DNA from: an uncultured Pseudomonadales bacterium
GTDB lineage: Bacteria; Pseudomonadota; Gammaproteobacteria; Pseudomonadales; Azotimanducaceae
Length of the DNA: 64,000 nt
Assembly: GCA_958296025.1 (NCBI GenBank)
Contig: OY282430.1
Coordinates: forward strand, 186,001 to 250,000
Reading direction: 5' to 3'
This document shows, piece by piece, positions 8,587 through 15,999 of the stretch. The notes beneath the pieces were generated by a model. It was not told where the DNA came from and did not search any database. It was given only the letters and a program-made list of their open reading frames with translations. How positions within the stretch are numbered: the first letter of the stretch is position 1; the number at the start of each line of letters is the position of its first letter. A program made the position numbers and the translations under genes.

Positions 8587-10118
8587 GTGCCAGTCTCTTC
8601 GCCCCCACCAACGCGTTGAGCTTTTGGCGATTGCTTCGCGTTCGCCTGAGCGCCTTGCAGGGCTTGGCCCTTGTCTGCGCCCTGCTGCTGACGAGCGTTC
8701 CAGGGACGGCTTGGTCATCCGCCCCACAAGTGCATCCGCCGAACTTGGTCCTGGTCCTGGCGGACGATCTGGGCTGGAACGATCTGGGCTACCACGGCAG
8801 CGAGATTCGCACCCCAACCATCGACCGGCTGGCCAAGGGGGGTGTGCGCTTGAATCGGCTGTACGCCTATCCCGCCTGCACCCAGACGCGAGGGGCCATT
8901 CTCTCGGGGGAGCGCATGCTCACCCTAGGCCTCATCGAGCCCACGCCGCCTTGGTCCAGCGCCGGCCTGCCCTTGGGCATCGCCACTCTTGCGGACGATC
9001 TGCGGGAGGCCGGCTACGCCACTTGGAAGGTGGGCAAATGGCATTTGGGCGAGTTCTTTGCGGAACAGTCGCCGAACGCCCGGGGCTTCGCTCATTTCTA
9101 CGGCTATCTCGGCGGCGAGATCAATCATTACACCCACAGCCTGCATTCTCGGCTGGATTGGCAGCGCAACGGCAGTTCGGTGGATGAGGCCGGCTACGTC
9201 GCCGACCTGCTGACCGCAGAGGCCATCCGCTTGCTCGGGAATCACCCGGCCGGCAAGCCGTTCTTTCTGGACCTTTCCTACAGCTTGCCACACACGCCCC
9301 TGCAAGCGCCGGACGGCGCCTTGGCGGCCTATTCCCATATTGAGGACGACCACCGTCGCCGCTATGCGGCCATGGTGGCGATTTTGGACGCAAACTTGGG
9401 CTCAGTGATTCAAGCCATCAAGCAGCGGCCCGATGCTGACAACACCTTGGTGTTGTTCATGAGCGACAACGGCGGCGCTGCGAAGTTCGGCGCCGACAAC
9501 GCGCCGCTCAAGGGCGGCAAGGCAACTGCCTACGAAGGCGGCATTCGGGTTCCGGGCATTGCCTGGTGGCCCGGCCGCCTGCCGCCCGGAGAGCTGCGCG
9601 AGCAGTTCATCAGCGTGCATGACCTGCATCCCACATTCCGTGCCCTAGCTGGTTTGCCGCCCAACGCGGACCGACGCAAGGTGGGGCAAAACGTCTGGCC
9701 GAGCATCGAAAGCAACGCAGCCATTAAGCGGCGCAATCCCATCGTTTTGGGCCTCGCCCTGGGCACCCTGCGCACCGCCCTGATTCAAGACGGCTGGAAA
9801 CTGGTGCGGGCGCTGAACTTCAACTTGATGGCGGCGCCGGCCGAGCAGATCGGCGAAGTGGTCAAGCAGGAGCTCTACAACCTGATGGAAGACCCCCGTG
9901 AGACCGAGGATTTGGCCGCCAGCCGTCCGGAAAAGCTGGCGCAACTGACCGCCTTGATGGACACCGTGCCCTTGGGACCGCCCATCGGCGTCGGCCCGCC
10001 GCCGAAGGACTGGACAGGCCCCATGGGGCCCACCGCCGAGCCGGACAACTCCGAACCCCGCAAAACCCCCAAGGCGGAGGCGGCGAAGGAACGCTCCGCG
10101 GGCCGCAAACAGGCCTGA
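8559..10118 (+). CDS. Arylsulfatase-family (type I sulfatase-like) secreted hydrolase with unusual C-T-Q-T-R motif
   Basis: Alkaline-phosphatase-fold sulfatase. A hydrophobic export signal (LALVCALLLTSVPGTAWS) is followed by N-L-V-L-V-L-A-D-D-L-G-W-N-D-L-G, which carries the metal-binding Asp pair. The formylglycine position is Cys107 in P-A-C-T-Q-T-R-G-A-I-L-S-G-E. The canonical motif is C/S-x-P-x-R (or C-x-A-x-R), so Gln in place of Pro/Ala is odd. W-K-V-G-K-W-H-L-G and F-M-S-D-N-G-G are typical. The C-terminal ~50 residues are Pro- and Lys-rich. The start is uncertain: GTG 8559 overlaps the ALDH by 28 bases, and ATG 8565 or TTG 8616 (giving MSFWRLLRVRLS...) are alternatives. The natural start may have been lost at the composition junction. 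Confidence 0.82.
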   Translation: MEMGHYPNVSASLFAPTNALSFWRLLRVRLSALQGLALVCALLLTSVPGTAWSSAPQVHPPNLVLVLADDLGWNDLGYHGSEIRTPTIDRLAKGGVRLNRLYAYPACTQTRGAILSGERMLTLGLIEPTPPWSSAGLPLGIATLADDLREAGYATWKVGKWHLGEFFAEQSPNARGFAHFYGYLGGEINHYTHSLHSRLDWQRNGSSVDEAGYVADLLTAEAIRLLGNHPAGKPFFLDLSYSLPHTPLQAPDGALAAYSHIEDDHRRRYAAMVAILDANLGSVIQAIKQRPDADNTLVLFMSDNGGAAKFGADNAPLKGGKATAYEGGIRVPGIAWWPGRLPPGELREQFISVHDLHPTFRALAGLPPNADRRKVGQNVWPSIESNAAIKRRNPIVLGLALGTLRTALIQDGWKLVRALNFNLMAAPAEQIGEVVKQELYNLMEDPRETEDLAASRPEKLAQLTALMDTVPLGPPIGVGPPPKDWTGPMGPTAEPDNSEPRKTPKAEAAKERSAGRKQA

Positions 10119-10225
10119 TCCGCCCATTGCAGCAAATCGGCTTCCTTGCCCGTCCCGTCGTCTTCGCTGTTTCGCCCCCCAGATCGTCGCCGCTCATGAA
10201 TGGTGCCGTAGATGGGCGCTGCCGC

Positions 10226-10726
10226 CTAGGGGTGGAAAGAGTGGAAGCCGATTCCCGCTGGGGATAGCGTCCAGCACAGGGGGCTGGCCGTATTGATCTC
10301 CACGGCGGAAAGCCGCGGCCCAATGTTAGCCGCCATAGCTGGGGCGCTCGCTAGCCGATGCCCTGCCAGACGCTCGGCAGGCTGGCACCACACCAAGCCG
10401 TGCCCGTGGTCTCGGGCCAGTTCGCCTAGGACGAAGGCGCTGTAGCCCGGCGTCAGCCCGGCGATGTGGGCTTTGCCGCGCCGCACCAAGGGTTCGATTT
10501 CGGCACTCCACAGGTGCGTCAAATCATCACCGATCTCCACCATTCTAAGGGCGCGGGGCGCCGTCCAAGCGGCGAAGGCTGGTTGCTCAAGGCCGGTGCG
10601 CCACACCGCGAGGTCTAGGAAGTCATCGTGCTGGTCCAGTGCCTTGGGCGCACCAATGGCGGGCATGGTGCCGGCCAAGGCGGCCAACGCCGAAGCGGCC
10701 TTGGCGAATTCTCGGCGCGTTGCCAC
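10226..10726 (-). CDS. Tat-exported protein of unknown function
   Basis: It starts M-A-T-R-R-E-F-A-K-A-A-S-A-L-A-A-L-A-G, a twin-arginine signal peptide, and the mature part is ~135 residues. I recognise no domain. It has one Cys, several His and the stretch G-H-G-L-V-W. It begins three bases after the cytochrome c gene stop on the same strand, so it is the third gene of a flavoprotein-cytochrome-Tat operon. Export by Tat suggests that it folds or binds a cofactor in the cytoplasm and acts in the periplasm with its neighbours. It could be an accessory factor for the flavocytochrome. That is inference from position only. Confidence 0.75.
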   Translation of the reverse strand: MATRREFAKAASALAALAGTMPAIGAPKALDQHDDFLDLAVWRTGLEQPAFAAWTAPRALRMVEIGDDLTHLWSAEIEPLVRRGKAHIAGLTPGYSAFVLGELARDHGHGLVWCQPAERLAGHRLASAPAMAANIGPRLSAVEINTASPLCWTLSPAGIGFHSFHP

Positions 10727-10729
10727 GGT

Positions 10730-11188
10730 TCAGTCCCCCGCCGGTGGCTTGACTAGGTACAGATTCAGGGCGGCCAAGTCCTCATTGCCGATCTCCGTCT
10801 TGCGGAAGAACGGCATGGACTTCACGCCTTGGCGCACCAGCGCGGAGATGTATTCGGCGGTAAGGTCCTCCCGCTCGGTGAGCAGCGCCGGAATCTTTCC
10901 TTGATAGCGCCGCTGCAACGCCGAAGTGCCGGCCATGCCGGGGCCGGCGTCGTGGCAGATGATGCACCATTGCTCATAGACTTGCTTGCCCCGGGCCGCG
11001 CCTTCGGCCGATTCAGCCGCTTCGTAGCCGTAGGTTTCGATGATGCGCCATTGCCGCTCCTCGGATAGAGCCGCTGGCGCGAAGGCGAGCAGGGACCAGC
11101 TGGCGCAAACCGCCGCCAAGCGGTTCGAGGAAAAATTTCGTCGCCTCTCGGCTGTTCCCATAGCCAAGCGGACCAAGCGTTGCAGCAT
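10730..11188 (-). CDS. Periplasmic c-type cytochrome, probable electron acceptor of the adjacent flavoprotein
   Basis: An N-terminal signal (LAAVCASWSLLAFAPAALS) leads to the single haem motif C-I-I-C-H followed by D-A-G-P-G-M-A-G. A downstream Met in V-K-S-M-P-F-F is a candidate axial ligand. The mature chain is ~100 residues, the size of a class I cytochrome c. ATG 11188 follows the flavoprotein stop by ten bases. The frame is open further upstream, but that would overlap the flavoprotein. In 4-cresol dehydrogenase a small cytochrome subunit (PchC) takes electrons from the FAD subunit, and the order here fits such a pair. Confidence 0.85.
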   Translation of the reverse strand: MLQRLVRLAMGTAERRRNFSSNRLAAVCASWSLLAFAPAALSEERQWRIIETYGYEAAESAEGAARGKQVYEQWCIICHDAGPGMAGTSALQRRYQGKIPALLTEREDLTAEYISALVRQGVKSMPFFRKTEIGNEDLAALNLYLVKPPAGD

Positions 11189-11198
11189 GGCCCTGCCC

Positions 11199-12881
11199 TC
11201 AGCCCCGTGCATCGCGCAAGTGCTTAGGCCAGATGCCGGACTTGCCGGCCGCCAGCACGCCGTTCGGATCCAGCGTATCCTTGATGGCTTCATGCACCCG
11301 CAGCAGGGCGTGATCGTTGAAGCTATAGGCCCGCATCACATCGTCCTGAAACAGGGCGTGGGTGCGGTATTCGCCCCAGCCATGCTCGGCGGCCAACTGG
11401 ATCATTTCTCGGTAGAGGGCCACTTCGGCTTGGTTCACCTCCTTGTTGCGGGTGACGTTGAAGCCCATCAGGTAGATGAAGCAGCGATGGTACCAGCCGA
11501 GGGGCATGCGCCCGAAAAAGCCTGGCGGCACGCGCCGGCCGCCGGCCGTGAACGCTTTGTGGAACACATCCTGGGCCTTGAGTACGCTGGCCGCGTCCTT
11601 CGGAATCAAGGGCGCGAAGTACAGATGCCCGGCACTGGGCGCCTCTGGCGTGGACATCATGTCGTTCATCATCGCCTGCATGTCGAAGCGGTTCAGGCTG
11701 GGGATGCCCAAATGCACTTTCTCGGCGTGGCCGAAGGTGTTGAGCTGCGCCTCCTGCTCCCGGCTTAGCGGGAAGGTCACCACCGGACCGTGGTCTTCGC
11801 ACCAGGTGCCGGGAATTTCCAGGAACTTCTCCTGGCAGTATTCCCATTGCGCCGCAATGATTTTCTGCGGGCCGTGGAACTTGATGTCCGCACTCCAAAA
11901 GCCTAGATTGTTGTCCGCCGCGTAGCGCTCCAGCTTGGCCGCATCCGGCCGGCCGGGCACGGCGAGAATCTTCATGAGTTCCGGGTTCGAGAAGAACTGC
12001 TGCATGGCCTGTGGCGGGGCCCCCATGGGCGGCCCCTGCACCGGGCTGCCGAAATGGGTCATGCCGTTGGCGATGCCGGAATGGGTTACATGGGCCTCCA
12101 CCTCGATGAGCCGCTGCAAGTCCTCGAACTTGGGCACATAGACCATGCCGGAGCGATAGGCTTCATGCTCTGGGCGCAGCTGGACGCCCATTTTAGTGAC
12201 CACGCCGAAGTTCGATTGGGAGAAGATGCCGTCGATGTAGGGGCCGAAGCCGTAATGGAACTCCGCAAACATGTTCGACCCTGACAGGGCGCCCATGCCG
12301 GTGCGCAGCAGGTCCCCGGTGGGCAGCACCACCTCCATGCCGCACTGATCGTGGAAGCGGTCTCGCCCGTAGGTGGTGGTGTGGGCGCAGCCGTGGTCCA
12401 AGGCATTGCCGATGACGCTGCCCCAAGCCGGGTCCATCATCTCCATCGACAGCCGATGGCCTTTCTCCTGAATGTGGCGGTAAAGGTCGAATAGGGTGAC
12501 GCCCGGTTCGACGATGGCGTAGTGCTTTTTGTCGTTGACCTCGATGATGCGGTTCATGCGCTTGAGGTCCAGCACCACGCTGTCCTTATAGATGGGTGCC
12601 GATCCGCCGTAGCCGAGGTTCTTGCCGGTGCTGAAGGCGAATATGGGGATGCGGTGCTCGTTGCAGACCCGCATAATGGCCTGCACCTGCTCAACGGAAT
12701 CTGGTGCCACGGCGGCGGAGGCGGTCAAGTCCTCCTCCTCGCCCCAAAGCGGGGAGTAGGCGTCCCGGTACAGATTGACGTCTTGGGCGTCGGCGAACAC
12801 CCAGCGCTCCCCAACGATGCGGGCGAACTTGCCGAGTGCGGCGCGAAATTCCGATTCCTCAACGCCCGATGGTGTGCGCAT
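11199..12881 (-). CDS. FAD-linked oxidase, 4-cresol dehydrogenase / vanillyl-alcohol oxidase family
   Basis: A 560-residue flavoprotein of the VAO/PCMH family. The FAD-binding half has S-T-G-K-N-L-G-Y-G-G, D-L-K-R-M-N-R-I and the glycine-rich H-G-C-A-H-T-T-T-Y-G-R-D. The C-terminal half ends G-W-G-E-Y-R-T-H-A-L-F-Q-D, then L-D-P-N-G-V-L-A-A-G-K-S-G-I-W-P, closely like 4-cresol dehydrogenase and vanillyl-alcohol oxidase. The G-W-Y-H-R stretch sits where those enzymes carry their covalent flavin link (Tyr or His). It would oxidise a para-alkyl or para-hydroxymethyl phenol to the alcohol or aldehyde, with electrons passing to the next-gene cytochrome. The pobA/lig genes nearby can use the resulting 4-hydroxybenzoate after an aldehyde dehydrogenase step. 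Confidence 0.88.
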   Translation of the reverse strand: MRTPSGVEESEFRAALGKFARIVGERWVFADAQDVNLYRDAYSPLWGEEEDLTASAAVAPDSVEQVQAIMRVCNEHRIPIFAFSTGKNLGYGGSAPIYKDSVVLDLKRMNRIIEVNDKKHYAIVEPGVTLFDLYRHIQEKGHRLSMEMMDPAWGSVIGNALDHGCAHTTTYGRDRFHDQCGMEVVLPTGDLLRTGMGALSGSNMFAEFHYGFGPYIDGIFSQSNFGVVTKMGVQLRPEHEAYRSGMVYVPKFEDLQRLIEVEAHVTHSGIANGMTHFGSPVQGPPMGAPPQAMQQFFSNPELMKILAVPGRPDAAKLERYAADNNLGFWSADIKFHGPQKIIAAQWEYCQEKFLEIPGTWCEDHGPVVTFPLSREQEAQLNTFGHAEKVHLGIPSLNRFDMQAMMNDMMSTPEAPSAGHLYFAPLIPKDAASVLKAQDVFHKAFTAGGRRVPPGFFGRMPLGWYHRCFIYLMGFNVTRNKEVNQAEVALYREMIQLAAEHGWGEYRTHALFQDDVMRAYSFNDHALLRVHEAIKDTLDPNGVLAAGKSGIWPKHLRDARG

Positions 12882-13000
12882 CGCGCTACCCCTGCCGTTA
12901 ACCCCAACTCAAGAAAAAATTGTACGCGCCGAAATCCTGCGTTTGAAGTGGCGCTGCAAGGCAATTCATAACTAGGCCACAAGATTGCATGGGTGCCGCA

Positions 13001-13039
13001 CCATGCCACCTATCCTTGGAACCTAATTGACAGTTGCGC
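13001..13039 (+). repeat. 39-base dispersed repeat, copy 1
   Basis: The 39 bases starting ACCATGCCACCTATCCTTGG recur at 20341-20379 with two differences. Both copies lie in short intergenic gaps, and CCGTTAACCCCA is found nearby each time (12895 and 20330). No ORF or transposase is attached. It may be a remnant of a mobile-element end or a regulatory module. Confidence 0.7.
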
Positions 13040-13109
13040 CTCCAGTTGCGAACAGGGGTTAGGGTTGCCAATTCGCCCACGTCAGCACGGCCCTTGGCGA
13101 AATGCGGGG

Positions 13110-14405
13110 TTAAACGTAGAACGCCCGCATGGGCGTTTGATGCAGCTTCAGGGGTTCGCCCTCGGTGCAGATCATGGCGTCGCCATATACATGCCAAGGC
13201 GGGCCGCCGGGGGCGATGAAGAACGGCTGGTTGTAGGCCAACATGTTCGGCGCTAGGGTGATGTTGTCGTGCCAGAAGGAGGTTTCGTGCTCCCCGGCTT
13301 GGAAGCCGAACAGGGTAGTGATCACGCCGTCGGAGGCCTGCTTGGTGTGTTCCGCGCACTGCTCGTCCAAGCCCTTCACGGTGGCGCCGGGCCGGTACTT
13401 GGTCAGCAGGTGGGCATAGACGTCGTCGCACAGCGCGAGGTCCGCCAGGAACTGCTCGCCCGGCTCGCCCAGCACCACGGGCACCGTTAGCTGAGTGAAA
13501 TAGCCCTTGTAGTTGGAGGTGACCTCGGGAATGATGACATCGCCTAGCTGCAAGGTGCGGGCGGTGCGCGGGTCTAAGAAGACCTGGGAGCGGCGGCCCC
13601 GCCAAGGCCCGGTGGCCAGCAATTGCTGGCCACCCGGGGGAGCCCCGGCCTCCGTGCAGGCTTGGTCCATGGCGAAGAACAGGTCCCAATCCGTGTTGCC
13701 CACTTGGGCGGCGGCGATCATGGCCTGGATGCCTTTGTCCGCGCAGTAGGCGGAGCGGCGCAGGAATTTCACCTCCTCGTCGCTTTTGAGGTACCGCAAC
13801 TCCAGGAACAGCCGCTCCGCATCGACGAAGCTGGCATTCGGCAGTTCCCGCTGCATGGCCAGCAGCACTTCAGCCGGCAGCACCCGGGGCGAGACCAAGC
13901 CGATTTTGCCCTTGCCCAGCCCCATCTTCCGCAACTGCCGGGCGATGGCCGGGCCGTGGTCGTTGGCGTTGCGGGTGCCGGGCCGCACGCTGGATTTGAT
14001 GTACTCGAACTCCACCGTGCCGCGACTGACGAAAGGCGGCGTCATGCCGCCGTGCTTGGCGGGCACGATGGGCGTTCCCTGCTTGGGGAAGATGACGTAG
14101 GTGGGCTCCCAGTCGATATCCACGCCGACGTAGCGCAGGTTGCCGAGTTCGCCTTCGCACCAATCCCGATTGCCGCCGACCACCAGGCAGTCGATGCCTT
14201 GCCGCTCCATGCCGGCGCGGATGTTGCGGTAGCGCCGGTCGTATTCGGCTTGGCTGAAGAGCAAATCCCCGGCGATGCCCGCGTCCAGTTTGACGGTCGA
14301 TGCCGGAGCTTGAGCGGGTGTGGCGGCCTGGACGCCCATCGCAGAGACGGCACCGGCGGCGGCTGTGCCAGTGGCCAAGGTCTTGATGAAATGACGGCGT
14401 TCCAT
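13110..14405 (-). CDS. Tat-exported M24 (creatinase / Xaa-Pro peptidase fold) protein, probably metal-independent
   Basis: M-E-R-R-H-F-I-K-T-L-A-T-G-T-A-A-A-G-A-V opens a Tat signal. The rest (431 residues in all) shows the two-domain pita-bread architecture: creatinase-like N-domain (...YDRRYRNIRAGMERQGID) and catalytic-like domain from about residue 210. In metallo-aminopeptidases the first ligands fall in a D-A-G...D-I-T-R stretch. Here that region reads P-E-V-T-S-N-Y-K-G-Y-F-T-Q-L-T-V, so the second Asp is Gln and the first is not conserved. This points to a creatinase- or ectoine-hydrolase-like C-N hydrolase. It is divergent from pobA. Confidence 0.75.
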   Translation of the reverse strand: MERRHFIKTLATGTAAAGAVSAMGVQAATPAQAPASTVKLDAGIAGDLLFSQAEYDRRYRNIRAGMERQGIDCLVVGGNRDWCEGELGNLRYVGVDIDWEPTYVIFPKQGTPIVPAKHGGMTPPFVSRGTVEFEYIKSSVRPGTRNANDHGPAIARQLRKMGLGKGKIGLVSPRVLPAEVLLAMQRELPNASFVDAERLFLELRYLKSDEEVKFLRRSAYCADKGIQAMIAAAQVGNTDWDLFFAMDQACTEAGAPPGGQQLLATGPWRGRRSQVFLDPRTARTLQLGDVIIPEVTSNYKGYFTQLTVPVVLGEPGEQFLADLALCDDVYAHLLTKYRPGATVKGLDEQCAEHTKQASDGVITTLFGFQAGEHETSFWHDNITLAPNMLAYNQPFFIAPGGPPWHVYGDAMICTEGEPLKLHQTPMRAFYV

Positions 14406-14453
14406 AGTTCACATCATATGCCCTGCTCGCTTGTGAATAATTGGTTCCGCCAT

Positions 14454-14499
14454 GAATTTTGCTTGCCGACGCCACTGAATTTTGCTTGCCGACGCCACT
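14454..14499 (+). repeat. Exact 23-base tandem duplication in the divergent gap upstream of pobA
   Basis: GAATTTTGCTTGCCGACGCC plus ACT occurs at 14454-14476 and again, identically, at 14477-14499. It lies in the 365-base gap (14406-14770) between the minus-strand M24 gene and pobA, which must hold both promoters. It may be a recent slippage duplication or a doubled operator. I see no other clear motif or small gene in that gap. Confidence 0.9.
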
Positions 14500-14770
14500 A
14501 ACCGCGAATCGCCCCTAGTCTGTGGCCGCAGCGGAAGGCGGAGCCCTAAGCCGGGGTGCGCGAGGAAGAACCCCTCGCATGGAGATGGCGGGTGCTGTGG
14601 TTGAGGAAGGATGGGCAGGCCGGGGGCAAAAAACAAAGGCGTGGTCAGCCTAGTTTGCATTGGCGGGTTTGTCGATGCGCACTTGGTGAGTACCTTGGCG
14701 AGCATGTAGTTAAGGTGCGCCTAGATGCGTTGCGCAGCGCAAGAACTGGAGGTAGAGCGGAGGAAGTTGC

Positions 14771-15946
14771 ATGAAGACGCCCGTAGTCATCATCGGCGGC
14801 GGCCCGGCCGGGCTGCTGCTTTCCCAACGGCTGCATCTGCAGGGCATTCCAAGCGTTGTGCTGGAGCGCCAGGCCCGCGCCTACGTTCTGGCCCGCATTC
14901 GCGCCGGGGTGCTGGAGTGGGGCTCCGTCGAAGTGCTGCGCAATTCCGACATCGGCGAGCGCATGGACCGGGAAGGCCATATACATGACGGCACGGACAT
15001 CGTTTGGAGCAACCGCCATCGGCTGACCCTGAACACCCGCCGCCACGCGGGCCGACCCATGATGGCCTACGGGCAAACCAACATCACGGAGGACCTCTAC
15101 GCGGCGCGGGACGCCTTGGGCGGCCAAGTCATCGACGAAGCCCAAAATGTGGCCCTGCACGACATCGACGGCGCTTCCCCTTGCGTTACCTACGTCAAGG
15201 ACGGCAAGACGCATCGGATCGATTGCGAGTTCATCGCCGGGTGCGACGGTTTCCACGGGGTGAGCCGCCAGGCCATCCCCGCCGCCAAGCGTCGCGAATA
15301 CGAGAAAGTCTATCCCTTCGGCTGGCTGGGCATCCTCTCGGAAACGCCGCCGCTGCCGGAGCTCATCTACGCCAACAGCGAGCGCGGCTTCGCCCTGTGC
15401 TCCATGCGCAACCCCATGCTCAGCCGCTATTACATTCAGTGCGAACTGGAAACTAACTTGGACGACTGGCCGGACCACCGCTTCTGGGCGGAACTGAAGG
15501 CCCGCTACCCGAGGGAAGTGGCGGAGGCCGTCGTCACTGGCCCCTCCATAGAGAAATCCATCGCCCCCTTGCGCAGCTTCGTTTCCGAACCCATGGCCCA
15601 CGGCCGCCTGTTCTTGGCCGGGGACGCCGCCCATATCGTCCCTCCCACCGGGGCCAAGGGCCTTAACCTAGCCATCTCCGATGTGTTCTACCTCTCCCGC
15701 GCCCTGACCGCCCACTTCAAGCAGGGCAATGACGCCTATCTGTCCTCCTATTCCGACATGGCCCTGCGCCGCATCTGGGGCGCCGCCCGCTTCTCCTGGT
15801 GGTTGACTGGCCTGCTGCACCGCTTCCCCGACCAGAAGGCATTCGATCTGCGGGCACAGGAGCAGGAACTCAGCTACCTGTCTGCATCGGAGGCTTACAT
15901 GAAAGCCGTTTGCGAGCAGTACGCGGGCCTGCCGTTCGAGGGCTAG
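14771..15946 (+). CDS. pobA: 4-hydroxybenzoate 3-monooxygenase
   Basis: Flavoprotein hydroxylase converting 4-hydroxybenzoate to protocatechuate with NAD(P)H and O2. At 391 residues it matches PobA (~394). The Rossmann motif G-G-G-P-A-G is near residues 9-14 and R-A-G-V-L-E is conserved. The DG motif is C-D-G-F-H-G-V-S-R, and the FAD ribityl motif G-D-A-A-H-I-V-P-P-T-G-A-K-G-L-N-L-A is essentially identical to PobA. ATG 14771 has GGAGGAAG upstream. Next on the strand come a LysR regulator and ligAB, which cleave its product, so this is a complete 4-hydroxybenzoate-to-ring-cleavage unit. Confidence 0.95.
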   Translation: MKTPVVIIGGGPAGLLLSQRLHLQGIPSVVLERQARAYVLARIRAGVLEWGSVEVLRNSDIGERMDREGHIHDGTDIVWSNRHRLTLNTRRHAGRPMMAYGQTNITEDLYAARDALGGQVIDEAQNVALHDIDGASPCVTYVKDGKTHRIDCEFIAGCDGFHGVSRQAIPAAKRREYEKVYPFGWLGILSETPPLPELIYANSERGFALCSMRNPMLSRYYIQCELETNLDDWPDHRFWAELKARYPREVAEAVVTGPSIEKSIAPLRSFVSEPMAHGRLFLAGDAAHIVPPTGAKGLNLAISDVFYLSRALTAHFKQGNDAYLSSYSDMALRRIWGAARFSWWLTGLLHRFPDQKAFDLRAQEQELSYLSASEAYMKAVCEQYAGLPFEG

Positions 15947-15999
15947 GCGCCCCAGGGTCGCCATTGAATTCCGTACCGGCCCAAGCCCATAATCAGGGG

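Noticed and set aside
14645-15634. 329-codon minus-strand frame opposite pobA
   Set aside because: pobA motifs are in the plus frame; this one is a composition shadow.
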